Assembly (NCBI RefSeq): GCF_000719265.1
Contig: NZ_JOFL01000018.1
Span: 95,418-159,417 of the forward strand
Length of the DNA stretch: 64,000 bases
Direction: 5' to 3'
DNA from: Streptomyces roseoverticillatus
GTDB taxonomy: Bacteria > Actinomycetota > Actinomycetes > Streptomycetales > Streptomycetaceae
In this document: positions 52,413-61,244 of the stretch, one piece after another
Layout: each line of letters starts with the position of its first letter
Numbering within the stretch: position 1 is the stretch's first letter
Made by a program: the position numbers and the translations under genes
The notes under the pieces: generated by a model
Database searches by the model: none
The model's input: only the letters and a program-made list of their open reading frames with translations
What the model was told of the DNA's origin: nothing

Positions 52413-52489
52413 CCACCGCAGCGAAAGCGACAGGGCTCACGAAACAGCGATGTCTTACGAACAGCGATGTCTGACGAAACGGCCGTGTC

Positions 52490-53107
52490 TTACGAAACAG
52501 CCGCGCCCGTGATGTCCGCGCTGTCCGGATGCGCCCGGAGCTCGTCCGTGCACGCGTAGCTCTTGGGGCGCTCCTCCGCCGGCCCGCCCAGGATCACCGT
52601 CCGCTTGCCGTCGGCCGCGGCCGTGCCCGCGTACGTGCACACGAGCTGCGCCAGGCCGACCTGCGGCAGGTCGCCGGGGTCCCGGCCGAGCCGCAGCGTT
52701 CCGGCGGGGTCGCCGGGCCGCGGCCCGGACACGGTCAGCCGCTGCGGGACGGCCGTGGACATGCCCGCCTCGGCCTCCTGGTTCGAGGGCGCCTTGCGGA
52801 GCTCGTCGAGCAGCAGGCGGGCGACGGCCACGCCGTCCTCGGAGGTGTCGGGCCCGTTCACCGCGCGGGTGACGGGCACCAGCTGCGAGGTGCACTCCAG
52901 CTGGACGGTCACGGTGGCGGAGCCCGAGGGGACGGTGCGCTCGGGCTTGACGACGCACGACGAGCGCGACGGCGCGCCGCCCGCGTCCACCGGCACGGCG
53001 GTGCCGCGGATGCCGCAGGCCGTGGCCGTGCCGAGCAAGGCGAGGGCCAGCGCGGCGCCCCGCAGCGTCGATCTCAGGCGCGGGGCCGGGCGCGGAGTGG
53101 TTCTCAC
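52490..53107 (-). CDS. lipoprotein of the afsQ locus
   Basis: This 205-residue lipoprotein has lipobox TATAC with lipidated Cys31. The mature part has Cys pairs (SSCVV, LECTS, LVCTY, YACTD) suggesting disulphides, and conserved-looking LLLDELRKAP and TVILGGPAEERPKSYACTD (in part). The GTG start overlaps the AfsQ2 stop (GTGA), so it is the third gene of afsQ1-afsQ2-lipoprotein. It may sense or transmit an envelope signal to the AfsQ2 sensor; I recall a lipoprotein gene in this place in S. coelicolor. Confidence 0.85.
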   Translation of the reverse strand: MRTTPRPAPRLRSTLRGAALALALLGTATACGIRGTAVPVDAGGAPSRSSCVVKPERTVPSGSATVTVQLECTSQLVPVTRAVNGPDTSEDGVAVARLLLDELRKAPSNQEAEAGMSTAVPQRLTVSGPRPGDPAGTLRLGRDPGDLPQVGLAQLVCTYAGTAAADGKRTVILGGPAEERPKSYACTDELRAHPDSADITGAAVS

Positions 53108-54636
53108 TTGCCGCCCTCCCCGTCCCCGGCCGGCTGCTCCGCGAGGCCGGAGGCGTCCCGCGGCAGGGTGAACGTGAAGACCGCGCCGCCCTCGGGGGAA
53201 TTGGCCGCGGTGATCTCACCGCCGTGGATGTGGGCGTTCTCCAGGGCGATGGACAGGCCGAGGCCGCTGCCCTCGGAGCGCGGCCGGGACGCGCTCGCCT
53301 TGTAGAAGCGGTCGAAGACGTGCGGCAGGACGTCCTCGGGGATGCCCGGGCCGTGGTCGCGCACGTCGATGCGCAGCGCGTCGTCCTCGGTGCGGACGGA
53401 GACGCGCACAGGGGAGCCGCCGTGCTTGAGTGCGTTGCCGATGAGGTTGGCGAGGATGACGTCGAGGCGCCGCGGGTCGAGCCGGGCCATGATGCCGCGC
53501 TCGGCGTCCAGCTCGACGGCGTCGAGCCAGGCGCGGGCGTCGATGCAGGCGGTGACCTGGTCGGCGACGTCCACGTCGTCCAGCACGAGCCGGGCCGTGC
53601 CCGCGTCGAAGCGGGTGACCTCCATCAGATTCTCCACCAGGTCGTTCAGCCGGCGGGTCTCGCTCACGACGAGCTGCACCGCCGGGGCGATCATCGGATC
53701 GAGGTTGTCCGCCTCGTCCTCCAGCACCTCGGTCACCGCCGTGATGGCCGTGAGCGGGGTCCGCAGCTCGTGCGACATGTCGGCGACGAAGCGGCGGCTC
53801 GCGGCCTCCCGGGCGCTGAGCTCCTCGACGCGCTTCTGCAGCGACTCCGCGGTCTTGTTGAAGGTGCGCGACAGGTCGGCGAGCTCGTCCGTGCCGGAGA
53901 CGCGCAGCCGGGTGTCCAGCTTGCCCTCGCCGAGCCGCCGGGCCGCGTCGCCGAGCCGCTGCACGGGCCGCAGCACGGTGGAGGCGGCGGCCTGCGCGAG
54001 CAGCGCGGAGCCGATGAGGGCGAGACCGGTGGCGATGCCCAGCGACCAGGCCAGCGAGTTGAGGTCGGCGCGCTCGTTCTCCAGGGACTTCAGCAGATAG
54101 CCCGTGGGCCCGCCGCCGATCACCTTCGCGCCGCCCACCAGGTACGGCTTGCCGTCCAGCGTGATCCGCTGCCAGTACAGGTGGTACGCGTAGCGGTTGG
54201 AGTCGTCCACGCGCCGCTCGCGGTTCACGGCCGCCTGCAGCGACTTCGGCACGACCTTGAGGGAGAACAGGTCGCGGTCCGAGGGCGCGGCGCAGGCCTT
54301 GCCGCCCTCGCCGCTGCCGATCAGCAGCACCTCGTACTTCTGCGACGTGGCCGCCATCCGGTCGGCCGCCGCCTGCAGCTCCTGGCAGGTCGGCCCGAGG
54401 GGCAGCGTGCCGGTGTTGTCCTGCAGGGACTTGCGGAAGTCGTCGAGGGCCGCGTCCTGGGTGCGGGTGAGCACCGCGTCGCGGTTGAGCCAGTACGCGA
54501 TCGCCGAGGCGGAGACGGCTGCGGCCAGGGCGACCAGGGCGAAGACGAGCATCAGCCGCAGCCGCAGGCTTATCCAGCGCAGGCTGAGCGTCATCACATT
54601 GCGGGCGGCGGCCCAGCGGCGCACGCGTCCGGTCAC
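53104..54636 (-). CDS. afsQ2: AfsQ2-type sensor histidine kinase
   Basis: This 510-residue transmembrane kinase has an N-terminal helix (LMLVFALVALAAAVSASAIAYW, in part) and an extracytoplasmic domain of about 140 residues with two Cys (PTCQEL, KACAAP). A second helix near residues 190-215 leads to HAMP, then HisKA with His289 in FVADMSHELRTPLTA. HATPase follows with NLIGNALKHG, DHGPGIPEDV and GSGLGLSI. The GTG 54636 overlaps the AfsQ1 stop (GTGA). In Streptomyces AfsQ1/Q2 links nitrogen/glutamate conditions to antibiotic production and development. Identification rests on the adjacent AfsQ1, SigQ and lipoprotein. Confidence 0.92.
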   Translation of the reverse strand: MTGRVRRWAAARNVMTLSLRWISLRLRLMLVFALVALAAAVSASAIAYWLNRDAVLTRTQDAALDDFRKSLQDNTGTLPLGPTCQELQAAADRMAATSQKYEVLLIGSGEGGKACAAPSDRDLFSLKVVPKSLQAAVNRERRVDDSNRYAYHLYWQRITLDGKPYLVGGAKVIGGGPTGYLLKSLENERADLNSLAWSLGIATGLALIGSALLAQAAASTVLRPVQRLGDAARRLGEGKLDTRLRVSGTDELADLSRTFNKTAESLQKRVEELSAREAASRRFVADMSHELRTPLTAITAVTEVLEDEADNLDPMIAPAVQLVVSETRRLNDLVENLMEVTRFDAGTARLVLDDVDVADQVTACIDARAWLDAVELDAERGIMARLDPRRLDVILANLIGNALKHGGSPVRVSVRTEDDALRIDVRDHGPGIPEDVLPHVFDRFYKASASRPRSEGSGLGLSIALENAHIHGGEITAANSPEGGAVFTFTLPRDASGLAEQPAGDGEGGK

Positions 54637-55319
54637 TGCGGAGCGTCCAGGCGGTAGCCGACGCCGCGCACGGTGCGGATCAGGGTCGGGGACGACGGCA
54701 CATCCTCGACCTTGGCGCGCAGCCGCTGCACACAGGCGTCGACCAGCCGGGAGTCGCCCAGGTAGTCGTGCTCCCAGACCAGGCGCAGCAGCTGCTGGCG
54801 CGAGAGCGCCTGCCCCGGCCGGCGGCTGAGCTCCAGCAGCAGCCGCAGCTCGGTGGGCGTGAGCTGGAGCTCCTCGCCGTTCTTGGTCACGGTCATAGCG
54901 GAGCGGTCGATGACCAGCGAGCCGAAGGCGGCGGAGTCGTTGGTCTCGCGCTCGCCGCGGCGCAGCACCGCGCGGATCCGCGCGTCCAGCACCCGGCCCT
55001 GCACGGGCTTGACCACGTAGTCGTCCGCGCCGGACTCCAGGCCCACCACGACGTCGATGTCGTCGCTGCGCGCGGTGAGCAGGATGATCGGCAGCTGGTC
55101 GGTGCGGCGGATGCGCCGGCACACCTCGAAACCGTCGATACCGGGCAGCATCACGTCCAGCACGATCAGATCCGGCCGCTGCTCACGGAGCAGCTTGAGG
55201 CCGTCCTCGCCCGTCGCCGCGGTCACCACACGGTGGCCCTGACGGGACAGGGAGAACTCGAGAGCGGTGCGGATGGCGTCGTCGTCCTCGATCAGCAACA
55301 GGGAAGGCACAGTGGTCAT
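54633..55319 (-). CDS. afsQ1: AfsQ1 response regulator (OmpR family)
   Basis: The receiver domain has acidic residues Glu11-Asp13, phospho-acceptor Asp55 in LIVLDVMLPGIDGFEVCRR and the Lys in DDYVVKPVQGR. An OmpR-type winged HTH follows (LTPTELRLLLELSRRPGQAL, then LVDACVQRLRAKVEDVPSSP and RTVRGVGYRL). The sequence agrees closely with my memory of S. coelicolor AfsQ1, which begins at the GTG (55310, MPSLLLIEDDD); the ATG at 55319 adds three residues. It regulates antibiotic clusters and the divergent sigQ. The gene pair is translationally coupled to afsQ2. Confidence 0.94.
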   Translation of the reverse strand: MTTVPSLLLIEDDDAIRTALEFSLSRQGHRVVTAATGEDGLKLLREQRPDLIVLDVMLPGIDGFEVCRRIRRTDQLPIILLTARSDDIDVVVGLESGADDYVVKPVQGRVLDARIRAVLRRGERETNDSAAFGSLVIDRSAMTVTKNGEELQLTPTELRLLLELSRRPGQALSRQQLLRLVWEHDYLGDSRLVDACVQRLRAKVEDVPSSPTLIRTVRGVGYRLDAPQ

Positions 55320-55410
55320 TCTGGCCTACGTCAGCCCGGTAGTTCGACCGGCGCCCTCGGCGCGGGGTCCCGCCGGGCCCTTCCGCGCCCCGCCGAGCTG
55401 TTGCAGGGCT

Positions 55411-55426
55411 GTGACAGTCGGCGGAC
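55411..55426. promoter_or_regulatory. partial AfsQ1-type direct-repeat site
   Basis: GTGAC-N6-CGGAC resembles the known AfsQ1 box (GTnAC-N6-GTnAC) with a full first and a degenerate second half. It lies between the divergent afsQ1 and sigQ genes, where AfsQ1 control of sigQ is known. Confidence 0.4.
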
Positions 55427-55524
55427 AGCGCGATGAAACTGGCCCGGCAGGCTTTTGGTCATCGGGCAGCGAGGCCCGGTACGGAAATCGGACCGAGGCT
55501 GGCTCCACCGACGGGGGGCGCGAG

Positions 55525-56304
55525 ATGAACACACTGCACAGCACCACGACCAGCGCAGTCATTCGCACGCGCCTGCACGACGCCGGGCGGGGCCCGGAGA
55601 AGTCCGGTGCCGTGGGCGGGCGGGGGTGCGCCCGCGGCACCGGACGCGTCCGGCCGCCGTACATGGTGGCGATCGACGCGGTCACGTACGGGAAGGCCAA
55701 GGGAGCCGCGGGGGCGGCTCCGGGGGCCACGGGGGAGAAGACGGGGGACGTCACGGGGGCGTCCCGGACGGAGGCCGTGTCCGCCGAAGCGGCGTTCACC
55801 GCCTACGTCCAGGAGCGCCGCGCCTCCCTGTACGCGACCGCCTACCACCTGACCGGCGACCGCCACGAGGCGGAGGACCTGCTGCAGAGCGCGCTGTTCT
55901 CCACCTACCGGGCCTGGGACCGGATCACGGACAAGGCGGCCGTCGGCGGCTACTTGCGCCGCACGATGACCAACCTGCACATCAGCGCCTGGCGCCGCCG
56001 GAAGCTCAACGAGTACCCGACCGAGGAACTGCCGGAGATGCCCGGCGAGGGCGACGCGATGCGCGGCACCGAGCTGCGCGCCGTCCTCTGGCAGGCGCTG
56101 GCCCGGCTGCCCGAGCTGCAGCGCACGATGCTCGTCCTGCGCTACTACGAGGGCCGGACGGACCCGGAGATCGCCGAGATCCTGGACATCAGCGTCGGCA
56201 CGGTCAAGAGCAGCATCTGGCGCTCGCTGCGCCGCCTGCGCGACGACGAGGTCATCGGCTCCGGCCGTGACCAGCTGGAGTCCTTCGGCGAGCTGGTCGC
56301 CTGA
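55525..56304 (+). CDS. sigQ: ECF sigma factor SigQ (SigE-like, SCO4908-type)
   Basis: The 259-residue protein has about 85 N-terminal Gly/Ala-rich residues, unusual for an ECF factor. Region 2 follows (YVQERRASLYATAYHLTGDR, then AEDLLQSALFSTYRAWDRI) and region 4 (LPELQRTMLVLRYYEGRTDPEIAEILDI, in part, then GTVKSSIWRSLRRL). This is the SigE-family layout. ATG 55525 has GGGGGG 6 bp upstream. It is divergent from afsQ1-afsQ2, the arrangement known in S. coelicolor, where SigQ restrains antibiotic production and is an AfsQ1 target. No anti-sigma gene is adjacent. Confidence 0.9.
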   Translation: MNTLHSTTTSAVIRTRLHDAGRGPEKSGAVGGRGCARGTGRVRPPYMVAIDAVTYGKAKGAAGAAPGATGEKTGDVTGASRTEAVSAEAAFTAYVQERRASLYATAYHLTGDRHEAEDLLQSALFSTYRAWDRITDKAAVGGYLRRTMTNLHISAWRRRKLNEYPTEELPEMPGEGDAMRGTELRAVLWQALARLPELQRTMLVLRYYEGRTDPEIAEILDISVGTVKSSIWRSLRRLRDDEVIGSGRDQLESFGELVA

Positions 56305-56578
56305 GGGGCGCCGACGGACGACAAGGGGCCCTGAACGGGGGGCGCTTCGGGGGGAGCGCGGACAGGGCCACGGGGGAGCGGAAGCGGGTCGGACAGCCGG
56401 GGGGCCTGTCCTGACCCGCTTCTGCGCGTCTTCCGCGCCGGGGCCGTGCGCCTCGGCGCGCTTCCGTGCGCGTCCGCCCGCTTCCGGTGTCCCGGTCAGG
56501 CGGCGCGCACAGTGATGACGGGCTGGTCGCCTCGGATGACGGTCCGGTCGCTCCGTACGTCGCTTCGTACGGCCCCGG
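56305..56578. other. spacer between convergent sigQ and kinase genes
   Basis: This 274-bp spacer is G-rich after sigQ and then carries GCGCGCTTCCGTGCG-like repeats near 56440-56485. I see no coding gene and no convincing terminator stem with a U-tract. Confidence 0.3.
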
Positions 56579-57205
56579 TCAGATCCGCACGCTCTCGCGG
56601 CGGCCCGCCGCCGCGGCGGCTATCCGGCCCATGGCCGTCTCCTTGCCGCACGCGTACGCGCCCAGCGCCGTCTGCCGGGCCACGATGCCGCGCTCGGCGC
56701 GCATCAGCCGCAGGCCGCGCCGGACCAGGTACGGCACGGACTTGCGGGCCTCGCGCAGGTCGCGCGCCAGACGGCGGCGGAAGGTCGTCGAGGGGCGGCC
56801 GCGCAGACACAGGGCGTCGGCCAGCACGCCCAGGTCGCGGCAGCGGTCGATGATGTCGGCGGCGAAAATGCCCTCGGCGATGAACAGCGGCGTGCGGCCG
56901 ATGTCCAGGACGCTCGTGCCCGTGATCGAGCTGCTGGAGATGGAGTACAGCGGCACGTCCGTCCGCGACGTGTGGCACAGCTGCTCGATCGCGGCGACGG
57001 CGGCGTCCGCGTGCCACGAGAGCGGGGAGTCCCAGTCCGTGCCCGAGCCGTCCGCGAGGAGCGGCAGCGTCGGGTCCGTGCCCTCCTTGTAGAAGTCGTC
57101 CAGGTTGAGGACGGGCAGCCCGGTACGGGCCGCGAGGGACGACTTTCCGGAACCGGACGGACCGGTCAGCAGGATGACGCGTGCGGGGCTCAAGTGGGGA
57201 GTCAC
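56579..57205 (-). CDS. uridine-kinase-like P-loop protein
   Basis: This protein has 208 residues from GTG 57205; ATG 57235 with a GGGGGG site is an alternative adding ten residues. The P-loop is VILLTGPSGSGKSSLA, followed by LNLDDFYKEG, the uridine/pantothenate-kinase substrate strand, and FIAEGIFAADII (Walker B-like). The C-terminus is very basic. It resembles Streptomyces proteins annotated as uridine kinase, although the cytidine-recognition region of true Udk is not evident. With nucleoside salvage genes on both sides, phosphorylation of a nucleoside is plausible but not shown. Confidence 0.78.
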   Translation of the reverse strand: MTPHLSPARVILLTGPSGSGKSSLAARTGLPVLNLDDFYKEGTDPTLPLLADGSGTDWDSPLSWHADAAVAAIEQLCHTSRTDVPLYSISSSSITGTSVLDIGRTPLFIAEGIFAADIIDRCRDLGVLADALCLRGRPSTTFRRRLARDLREARKSVPYLVRRGLRLMRAERGIVARQTALGAYACGKETAMGRIAAAAAGRRESVRI

Positions 57206-57352
57206 GGGACACCAGTGTGAGGCATTGGTCCGCATGGGGGATCCCCCCGGGTCGCATGATGCGCACAGCGTCACGACTCGCATACTCTGCGTTGTCGTTC
57301 GTCCGCATCTCACGACCGTCCGCATCTCACGACTCCGGCAGGGCAGGTGGCC

Positions 57353-57832
57353 ATGGCCTCGCACGCACGACACGCACACTCCGCCAGCAAGGCGTCGAGA
57401 GCGCTCCGGCGCCGGATGCTGCTGCGCGTGGGGCTGACCGTATCGGCGGGCGCGGCCTTGGCCGCGGGCGGCGCGGCCTCCGCGAGCGCCGCCGGCACGG
57501 ACACGGGCATGGGCAGCGGCCTGGCCCGCGCCCAGTTCGGCGAGACCAACATCCCCGCGGCCGTCGAAGGAGCCAACAAGGGCCTGGAGGCGGGAGCGGA
57601 GGGGATCTTCGACACGGTCAAGACCCTGCGGACCAACCCGCTGGCCGGCACGCCCGTCGACCCGTTCGACAACACGGTGGGCACGAAGGTGGGCCAGATG
57701 CAGCCGGTCACCACCAAGCCGGCGACGGCGCCGATCTCCAAGGGCGGCAGCCTGACGGACCTGCCCGTGGCGAGCAACCTGACGTCGCTGCTGCCGACCG
57801 GGCGGCCGGCGGTGCCTCCCAAGGCGCACTGA
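57353..57832 (+). CDS. small secreted protein
   Basis: This 159-residue precursor has a basic N-region (SKASRALRRRMLLR) and a signal peptide ending near ASASAAG. The mature chain is hydrophilic, with short repeats of the NPLAGTPVDPFDNTVGTKVG kind, no Cys, and a C-terminus LTDLPVASNLTSLLPTGRP. The plan (signal, low-complexity chain, mildly hydrophobic end) is like the protein at 50904-51371. ATG 57353 is chosen; GTG 57347 is in frame. A perfect 17-bp hairpin follows the stop. Confidence 0.65.
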   Translation: MASHARHAHSASKASRALRRRMLLRVGLTVSAGAALAAGGAASASAAGTDTGMGSGLARAQFGETNIPAAVEGANKGLEAGAEGIFDTVKTLRTNPLAGTPVDPFDNTVGTKVGQMQPVTTKPATAPISKGGSLTDLPVASNLTSLLPTGRPAVPPKAH

Positions 57833-57842
57833 GACCGGACGT

Positions 57843-57880
57843 GAGGAGGCGGGGTGGGCCACGGCCCACCCCGCCTCCTC
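57843..57880. terminator. 17-bp hairpin between convergent genes
   Basis: GAGGAGGCGGGGTGGGC and its exact complement (57843-57859 and 57864-57880) enclose the loop CACG. No U-tract follows, but I-shaped stems of this kind commonly terminate in Streptomyces. Confidence 0.75.
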
Positions 57881-57910
57881 ATGCCGTTCGGGTCTCAGTA
57901 CGACCTTGGG

Positions 57911-58795
57911 TCAGTACGACGAGCCGCCCGCGCCCAGCGACCCCGTCGGGTGCCAGACCGTGCGCGTCTCCAGGAACGCCGTCATGCGGTCCGTGCCGGG
58001 TGCCGCGGCCCAGTCCACAGGCTGTGGACGCAGCACGCGCTTCAGGTTGTCCGCCGCGGCGATCTCCAGCTCCTTGGCGAGCTCGGCGTCCGCGCCCGCG
58101 AGGTCGATCGCGTTGACGTCCTGGTGCGCGGCCAGCGACGGCGTGATCTCCGCCGTACGGCCCGACAGGACGTTCACGACGCCGCCCGGGACGTCGGAGG
58201 TGGCCAGCACCTCGCCCAGCGACAGGGCGGGCAGCGGGGCCCTCTCCGAGGCCACCACGACCACGGTGTTGCCGGTGGCGATCGCCGGGGCGATCACCGA
58301 GACCAGGCCGAGGAACGACGACTCCTGCGGCGCGAGCACGGCGACGACGCCGGTCGGCTCGGTGGAGGAGACGTTGAAGAACGGGCCCGCCACCGGGTTC
58401 GTGCCGCCGGTGATCTGGCCGATCTTGTCGGTCCAGCCCGCGTACCAGACCCAGCGGTCGATCGCGGCGTCCACCTGGGCCGCGGCCTTCGCCTTGGACA
58501 GGCCCTCGGCGTCGTCGACCTCCGCCACGAACTGGTCGCGGCGGCCCTCCAGCATCTCGGCGACGCGGTAGAGGACCTGGCCGCGGTTGTACGCGGTCGC
58601 GCCGGACCAGCCGCCGACGGCCTTGCGGGCCGCGACGACCGCGTCACGGGCGTCCTTGCGCGAGGACAGCGGGGCGTTGGCCAGCCAGTTGCCCTTGGAG
58701 TCGGTCACCTCGTACACCCGCCCGCTCTCGGACCGGGGGAACTTGCCCCCGACGAACAGCTTGTAGGTCTTGAAGACACTGAGCCGATCAGACAT
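57911..58795 (-). CDS. truncated aldehyde-dehydrogenase-like subunit lacking catalytic residues
   Basis: This 294-residue protein matches only the NAD-binding half of aldehyde dehydrogenases (YKLFVGGKFPRSESG, GVVAVLAPQESSFLGLV, PALATGNTVVV-like segment, DVPGGVVNVLSG). The strand that normally carries the catalytic Glu reads LKRVLRPQP, and the Cys domain is absent. It ends with LETRTVWHPTGSLGAGGSSY. It overlaps the full-length enzyme gene by 8 bp on the same strand. The arrangement resembles the two-domain ALDH16 class, whose second domain is also non-catalytic, but split into two genes. It is probably a structural subunit. Confidence 0.8.
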   Translation of the reverse strand: MSDRLSVFKTYKLFVGGKFPRSESGRVYEVTDSKGNWLANAPLSSRKDARDAVVAARKAVGGWSGATAYNRGQVLYRVAEMLEGRRDQFVAEVDDAEGLSKAKAAAQVDAAIDRWVWYAGWTDKIGQITGGTNPVAGPFFNVSSTEPTGVVAVLAPQESSFLGLVSVIAPAIATGNTVVVVASERAPLPALSLGEVLATSDVPGGVVNVLSGRTAEITPSLAAHQDVNAIDLAGADAELAKELEIAAADNLKRVLRPQPVDWAAAPGTDRMTAFLETRTVWHPTGSLGAGGSSY

Positions 58796-60236
58796 CGAGG
58801 TACGCCTCCAGGCCGTGGCGGCCGCCCTCGCGGCCGAATCCCGACTCCTTGAAGCCGCCGAACGGCGACGTCGGGTCGAACTTGTTGAACGTGTTGGCCC
58901 AGATGACACCCGCGCGCAGCTTGCTCGCGACGGCCAGCATGCGCGAGCCCTTCTCCGTCCAGATGCCGGCGGAGAGGCCGTACTGCGAGTTGTTCGCCTT
59001 GGCGACCGCCTCGCCCGGGGTGCGGAACGTCAGCACCGACAGGACCGGGCCGAAGATCTCCTCGCGGGCGATCCGGTGGGCCTGGGTGACGCCCGTGAAC
59101 AGCGTCGGGCGGAACCAGAAGCCGTTCTCCGGCAGCTCGCACGCCGGGGCCCAGCGCTCGGCGCCCTCGGCCTCGCCGCTGTCGGCCAGCTCGGTGATCC
59201 GGGCCAGCTGCTCGGCGGAGTTGATCGCACCGATGTCGGTGTTCTTGTCCAGCGGATCGCCGAGGCGCAGCGTGGACAGGCGGCGCTTGAGGGAGTCCAG
59301 CAGCTCGTCCTGGATCGACTCCTGGACCAGCAGGCGCGAGCCCGCGCAGCAGACCTGGCCCTGGTTGAAGAAGATGCCCTGGACGATGCCCTCGACGGCC
59401 TGGTCGATGGGCGCGTCGTCGAAGACGATGTTGGCGCCCTTGCCGCCCAGCTCCAGGGTGAGCTTCTTGTCCGTGCCCGCGACCGTACGGGCGATGGCCT
59501 TGCCGACCGCCGTGGAGCCGGTGAACGCGACCTTGTTGACGCCCTCGTGCGCGACGAGCGCGGCGCCCGTGGTGCCGTCACCGGTGACGATGTTGACGAC
59601 GCCCTTGGGCAGGCCCGCCTGGCGGCAGATGTCCGCGAAGAACAGCGCCGACAGCGGCGTGGTCTCGGCCGGCTTGAGGACGACCGTGTTGCCCGTGGCG
59701 AGCGCCGGGGCGATCTTCCACGCCAGCATCAGCAGCGGGAAGTTCCACGGGATGACCTGGCCCGCGACGCCCAGCGGGCGGGGGTTCGCGCCGTAGCCCG
59801 CGTGGTCGAGCTTGTCGGCCCAGCCCGCGTAGTAGAAGAAGTGCGCGGCGACCAGCGGGAGGTCCGCGTCGCGGGTCTCCTTGATCGGCTTGCCGTTGTC
59901 CAGGGTCTCCAGGACGGCGAGCTCGCGGCTGCGCTCCTGGATGATCCGGGCGATCCGGAAGAGGTACTTGGCGCGCTCGGCGCCCGGCAGCGCCGACCAC
60001 TTCTCGAAGGCCTTGCGGGCGGCCTTCACCGCGCGGTCCACGTCCTCCGCGGAGCCCTGGGCGACCTCGGAGAGCACCTCCTCGGTGGAGGGGCTGATCG
60101 TCTTGAAGACCTTGCCGCCCGTCGCCTCGGCGAACTCGCCGTCGATGAACAGGCCGTAGGACGGGGCGATGTCGACGACCGCGCGCGACTCGGGTGCGGG
60201 AGCGTATGCGAATGCCTTGTTAGCCATGTCAGCCAT
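58788..60236 (-). CDS. aldehyde dehydrogenase, catalytic
   Basis: This 482-residue NAD(P)-dependent dehydrogenase is complete, with PWNFPLLMLAWKIAPALATGN (in part; catalytic Asn), FTGSTAVGK for the cofactor, Glu in LTLELGGKGAN, the active-site Cys in FFNQGQVCCAGSRL and EEIFGPVLSV. It starts at ATG 60236 (or 60227), a few bases after deoC in the same operon. The logical substrate is acetaldehyde released by DeoC, giving acetate and NADH. Glyceraldehyde-3-phosphate or another aldehyde is not excluded. The next gene encodes a catalytically empty relative. Confidence 0.92.
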   Translation of the reverse strand: MADMANKAFAYAPAPESRAVVDIAPSYGLFIDGEFAEATGGKVFKTISPSTEEVLSEVAQGSAEDVDRAVKAARKAFEKWSALPGAERAKYLFRIARIIQERSRELAVLETLDNGKPIKETRDADLPLVAAHFFYYAGWADKLDHAGYGANPRPLGVAGQVIPWNFPLLMLAWKIAPALATGNTVVLKPAETTPLSALFFADICRQAGLPKGVVNIVTGDGTTGAALVAHEGVNKVAFTGSTAVGKAIARTVAGTDKKLTLELGGKGANIVFDDAPIDQAVEGIVQGIFFNQGQVCCAGSRLLVQESIQDELLDSLKRRLSTLRLGDPLDKNTDIGAINSAEQLARITELADSGEAEGAERWAPACELPENGFWFRPTLFTGVTQAHRIAREEIFGPVLSVLTFRTPGEAVAKANNSQYGLSAGIWTEKGSRMLAVASKLRAGVIWANTFNKFDPTSPFGGFKESGFGREGGRHGLEAYLDV

Positions 60237-60241
60237 GTCGG

Positions 60242-61225
60242 TCAGTCCACCGTCACGTAGTCGGGACCGGAGTAGCGCCCGGTGCTCAGCTTCTGCCGCT
60301 GCATCAGCAGGTCGTTGAGGAGGCTGGAGGCGCCGAAGCGGAACCAGGTGTTGTCCAGCCACTCCTCGCCCACGGTCTCGTTGACCAGGACCAGGAACTT
60401 GATCGCGTCCTTGGTGGTGCGGATGCCGCCGGCCGGCTTCACGCCGACCTGCACGCCGGTCAGCGCGCGGAAGTCCCGCACGGCCTCCAGCATCAGCAGG
60501 GTGTTCGCCGGGGTGGCGTTGACCGCGACCTTGCCGGTCGAGGTCTTGATGAAGTCGGCGCCCGCGAGCATGCCGATCCAGGACGCGCGGCGGATGTTGT
60601 CGTACGTCGACAGCTCGCCCGTCTCGAAGATCACCTTCAGGCGGGCCTTGTCACCGCACTCGGCCTTGACGGCCCGGATCTCCTCCAGGACGTCCATGTA
60701 CCGGCCGGCGAGGAAGGCGCCACGGTCGATGACCATGTCGATCTCGTCGGCACCGGCCTCGATCGCATCGCGCGTGTCCGCGAGCTTGACCGGCAGTGCG
60801 GCGCGGCCGGCGGGGAACGCGGTGGCGACGGAGGCGACCTTCACGTCCGTGCCGGCGAGGACGGCCTTGGCCGTCGCCACCATGTCGGGGTAGACGCAGA
60901 CGGCGGCGGTGCGCGGCGCCGTCCGGTCGGTGGGGTCGGGGTTGACGGCCTTGGCGGCCAGGGCCCGGACCTTGCCCGGGGTGTCGGCACCCTCGAGCGT
61001 CGTGAGGTCGATCATCGAGATCGCCAGGTCGATGGCATACGCCTTCGCCGTGGTCTTGATCGAGCGGGTGCCGAGCGAGGCGGCGCGGGCCTCCAGCCCG
61101 ACCGCGTCGACCCCCGGGAGTCCGTGCAGGAAGCGGCGCAGCGCACTGTCGGAGGCGGTGGCGTCCGCCAGCTCCTTCAGCCGCGTCGCGGCGTCGTTGC
61201 CGTGTGCGGTAACTGTGGTGGGCAT
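60242..61225 (-). CDS. deoC: deoxyribose-phosphate aldolase
   Basis: This 327-residue class I aldolase splits 2-deoxyribose-5-phosphate into acetaldehyde and glyceraldehyde-3-phosphate. Motifs are IDLTTLEGADTPGKV, KVASVATAFPAG, EIDMVIDRGAFLAG, KVIFETGEL and the Schiff-base lysine in GADFIKTSTGK; KPAGGIRTTKDA closes the barrel. It is longer than E. coli DeoC, like the human/actinobacterial type. ATG 61225 gives MPTTVTAHG; the longer frame crosses the operator at 61245. It is first gene of the deoC-aldehyde dehydrogenase operon and completes the deoxyribose branch of the nucleoside pathway. Confidence 0.95.
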   Translation of the reverse strand: MPTTVTAHGNDAATRLKELADATASDSALRRFLHGLPGVDAVGLEARAASLGTRSIKTTAKAYAIDLAISMIDLTTLEGADTPGKVRALAAKAVNPDPTDRTAPRTAAVCVYPDMVATAKAVLAGTDVKVASVATAFPAGRAALPVKLADTRDAIEAGADEIDMVIDRGAFLAGRYMDVLEEIRAVKAECGDKARLKVIFETGELSTYDNIRRASWIGMLAGADFIKTSTGKVAVNATPANTLLMLEAVRDFRALTGVQVGVKPAGGIRTTKDAIKFLVLVNETVGEEWLDNTWFRFGASSLLNDLLMQRQKLSTGRYSGPDYVTVD

Positions 61226-61244
61226 GGTCACCAGATGAGCATAT

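Noticed and set aside
57221..57260. GGGGGATCCCCC as an operator near the uridine-kinase-like start
   Set aside because: It overlaps the possible ribosome binding site of ATG 57235; there is no second copy or partner regulator to support a binding role.
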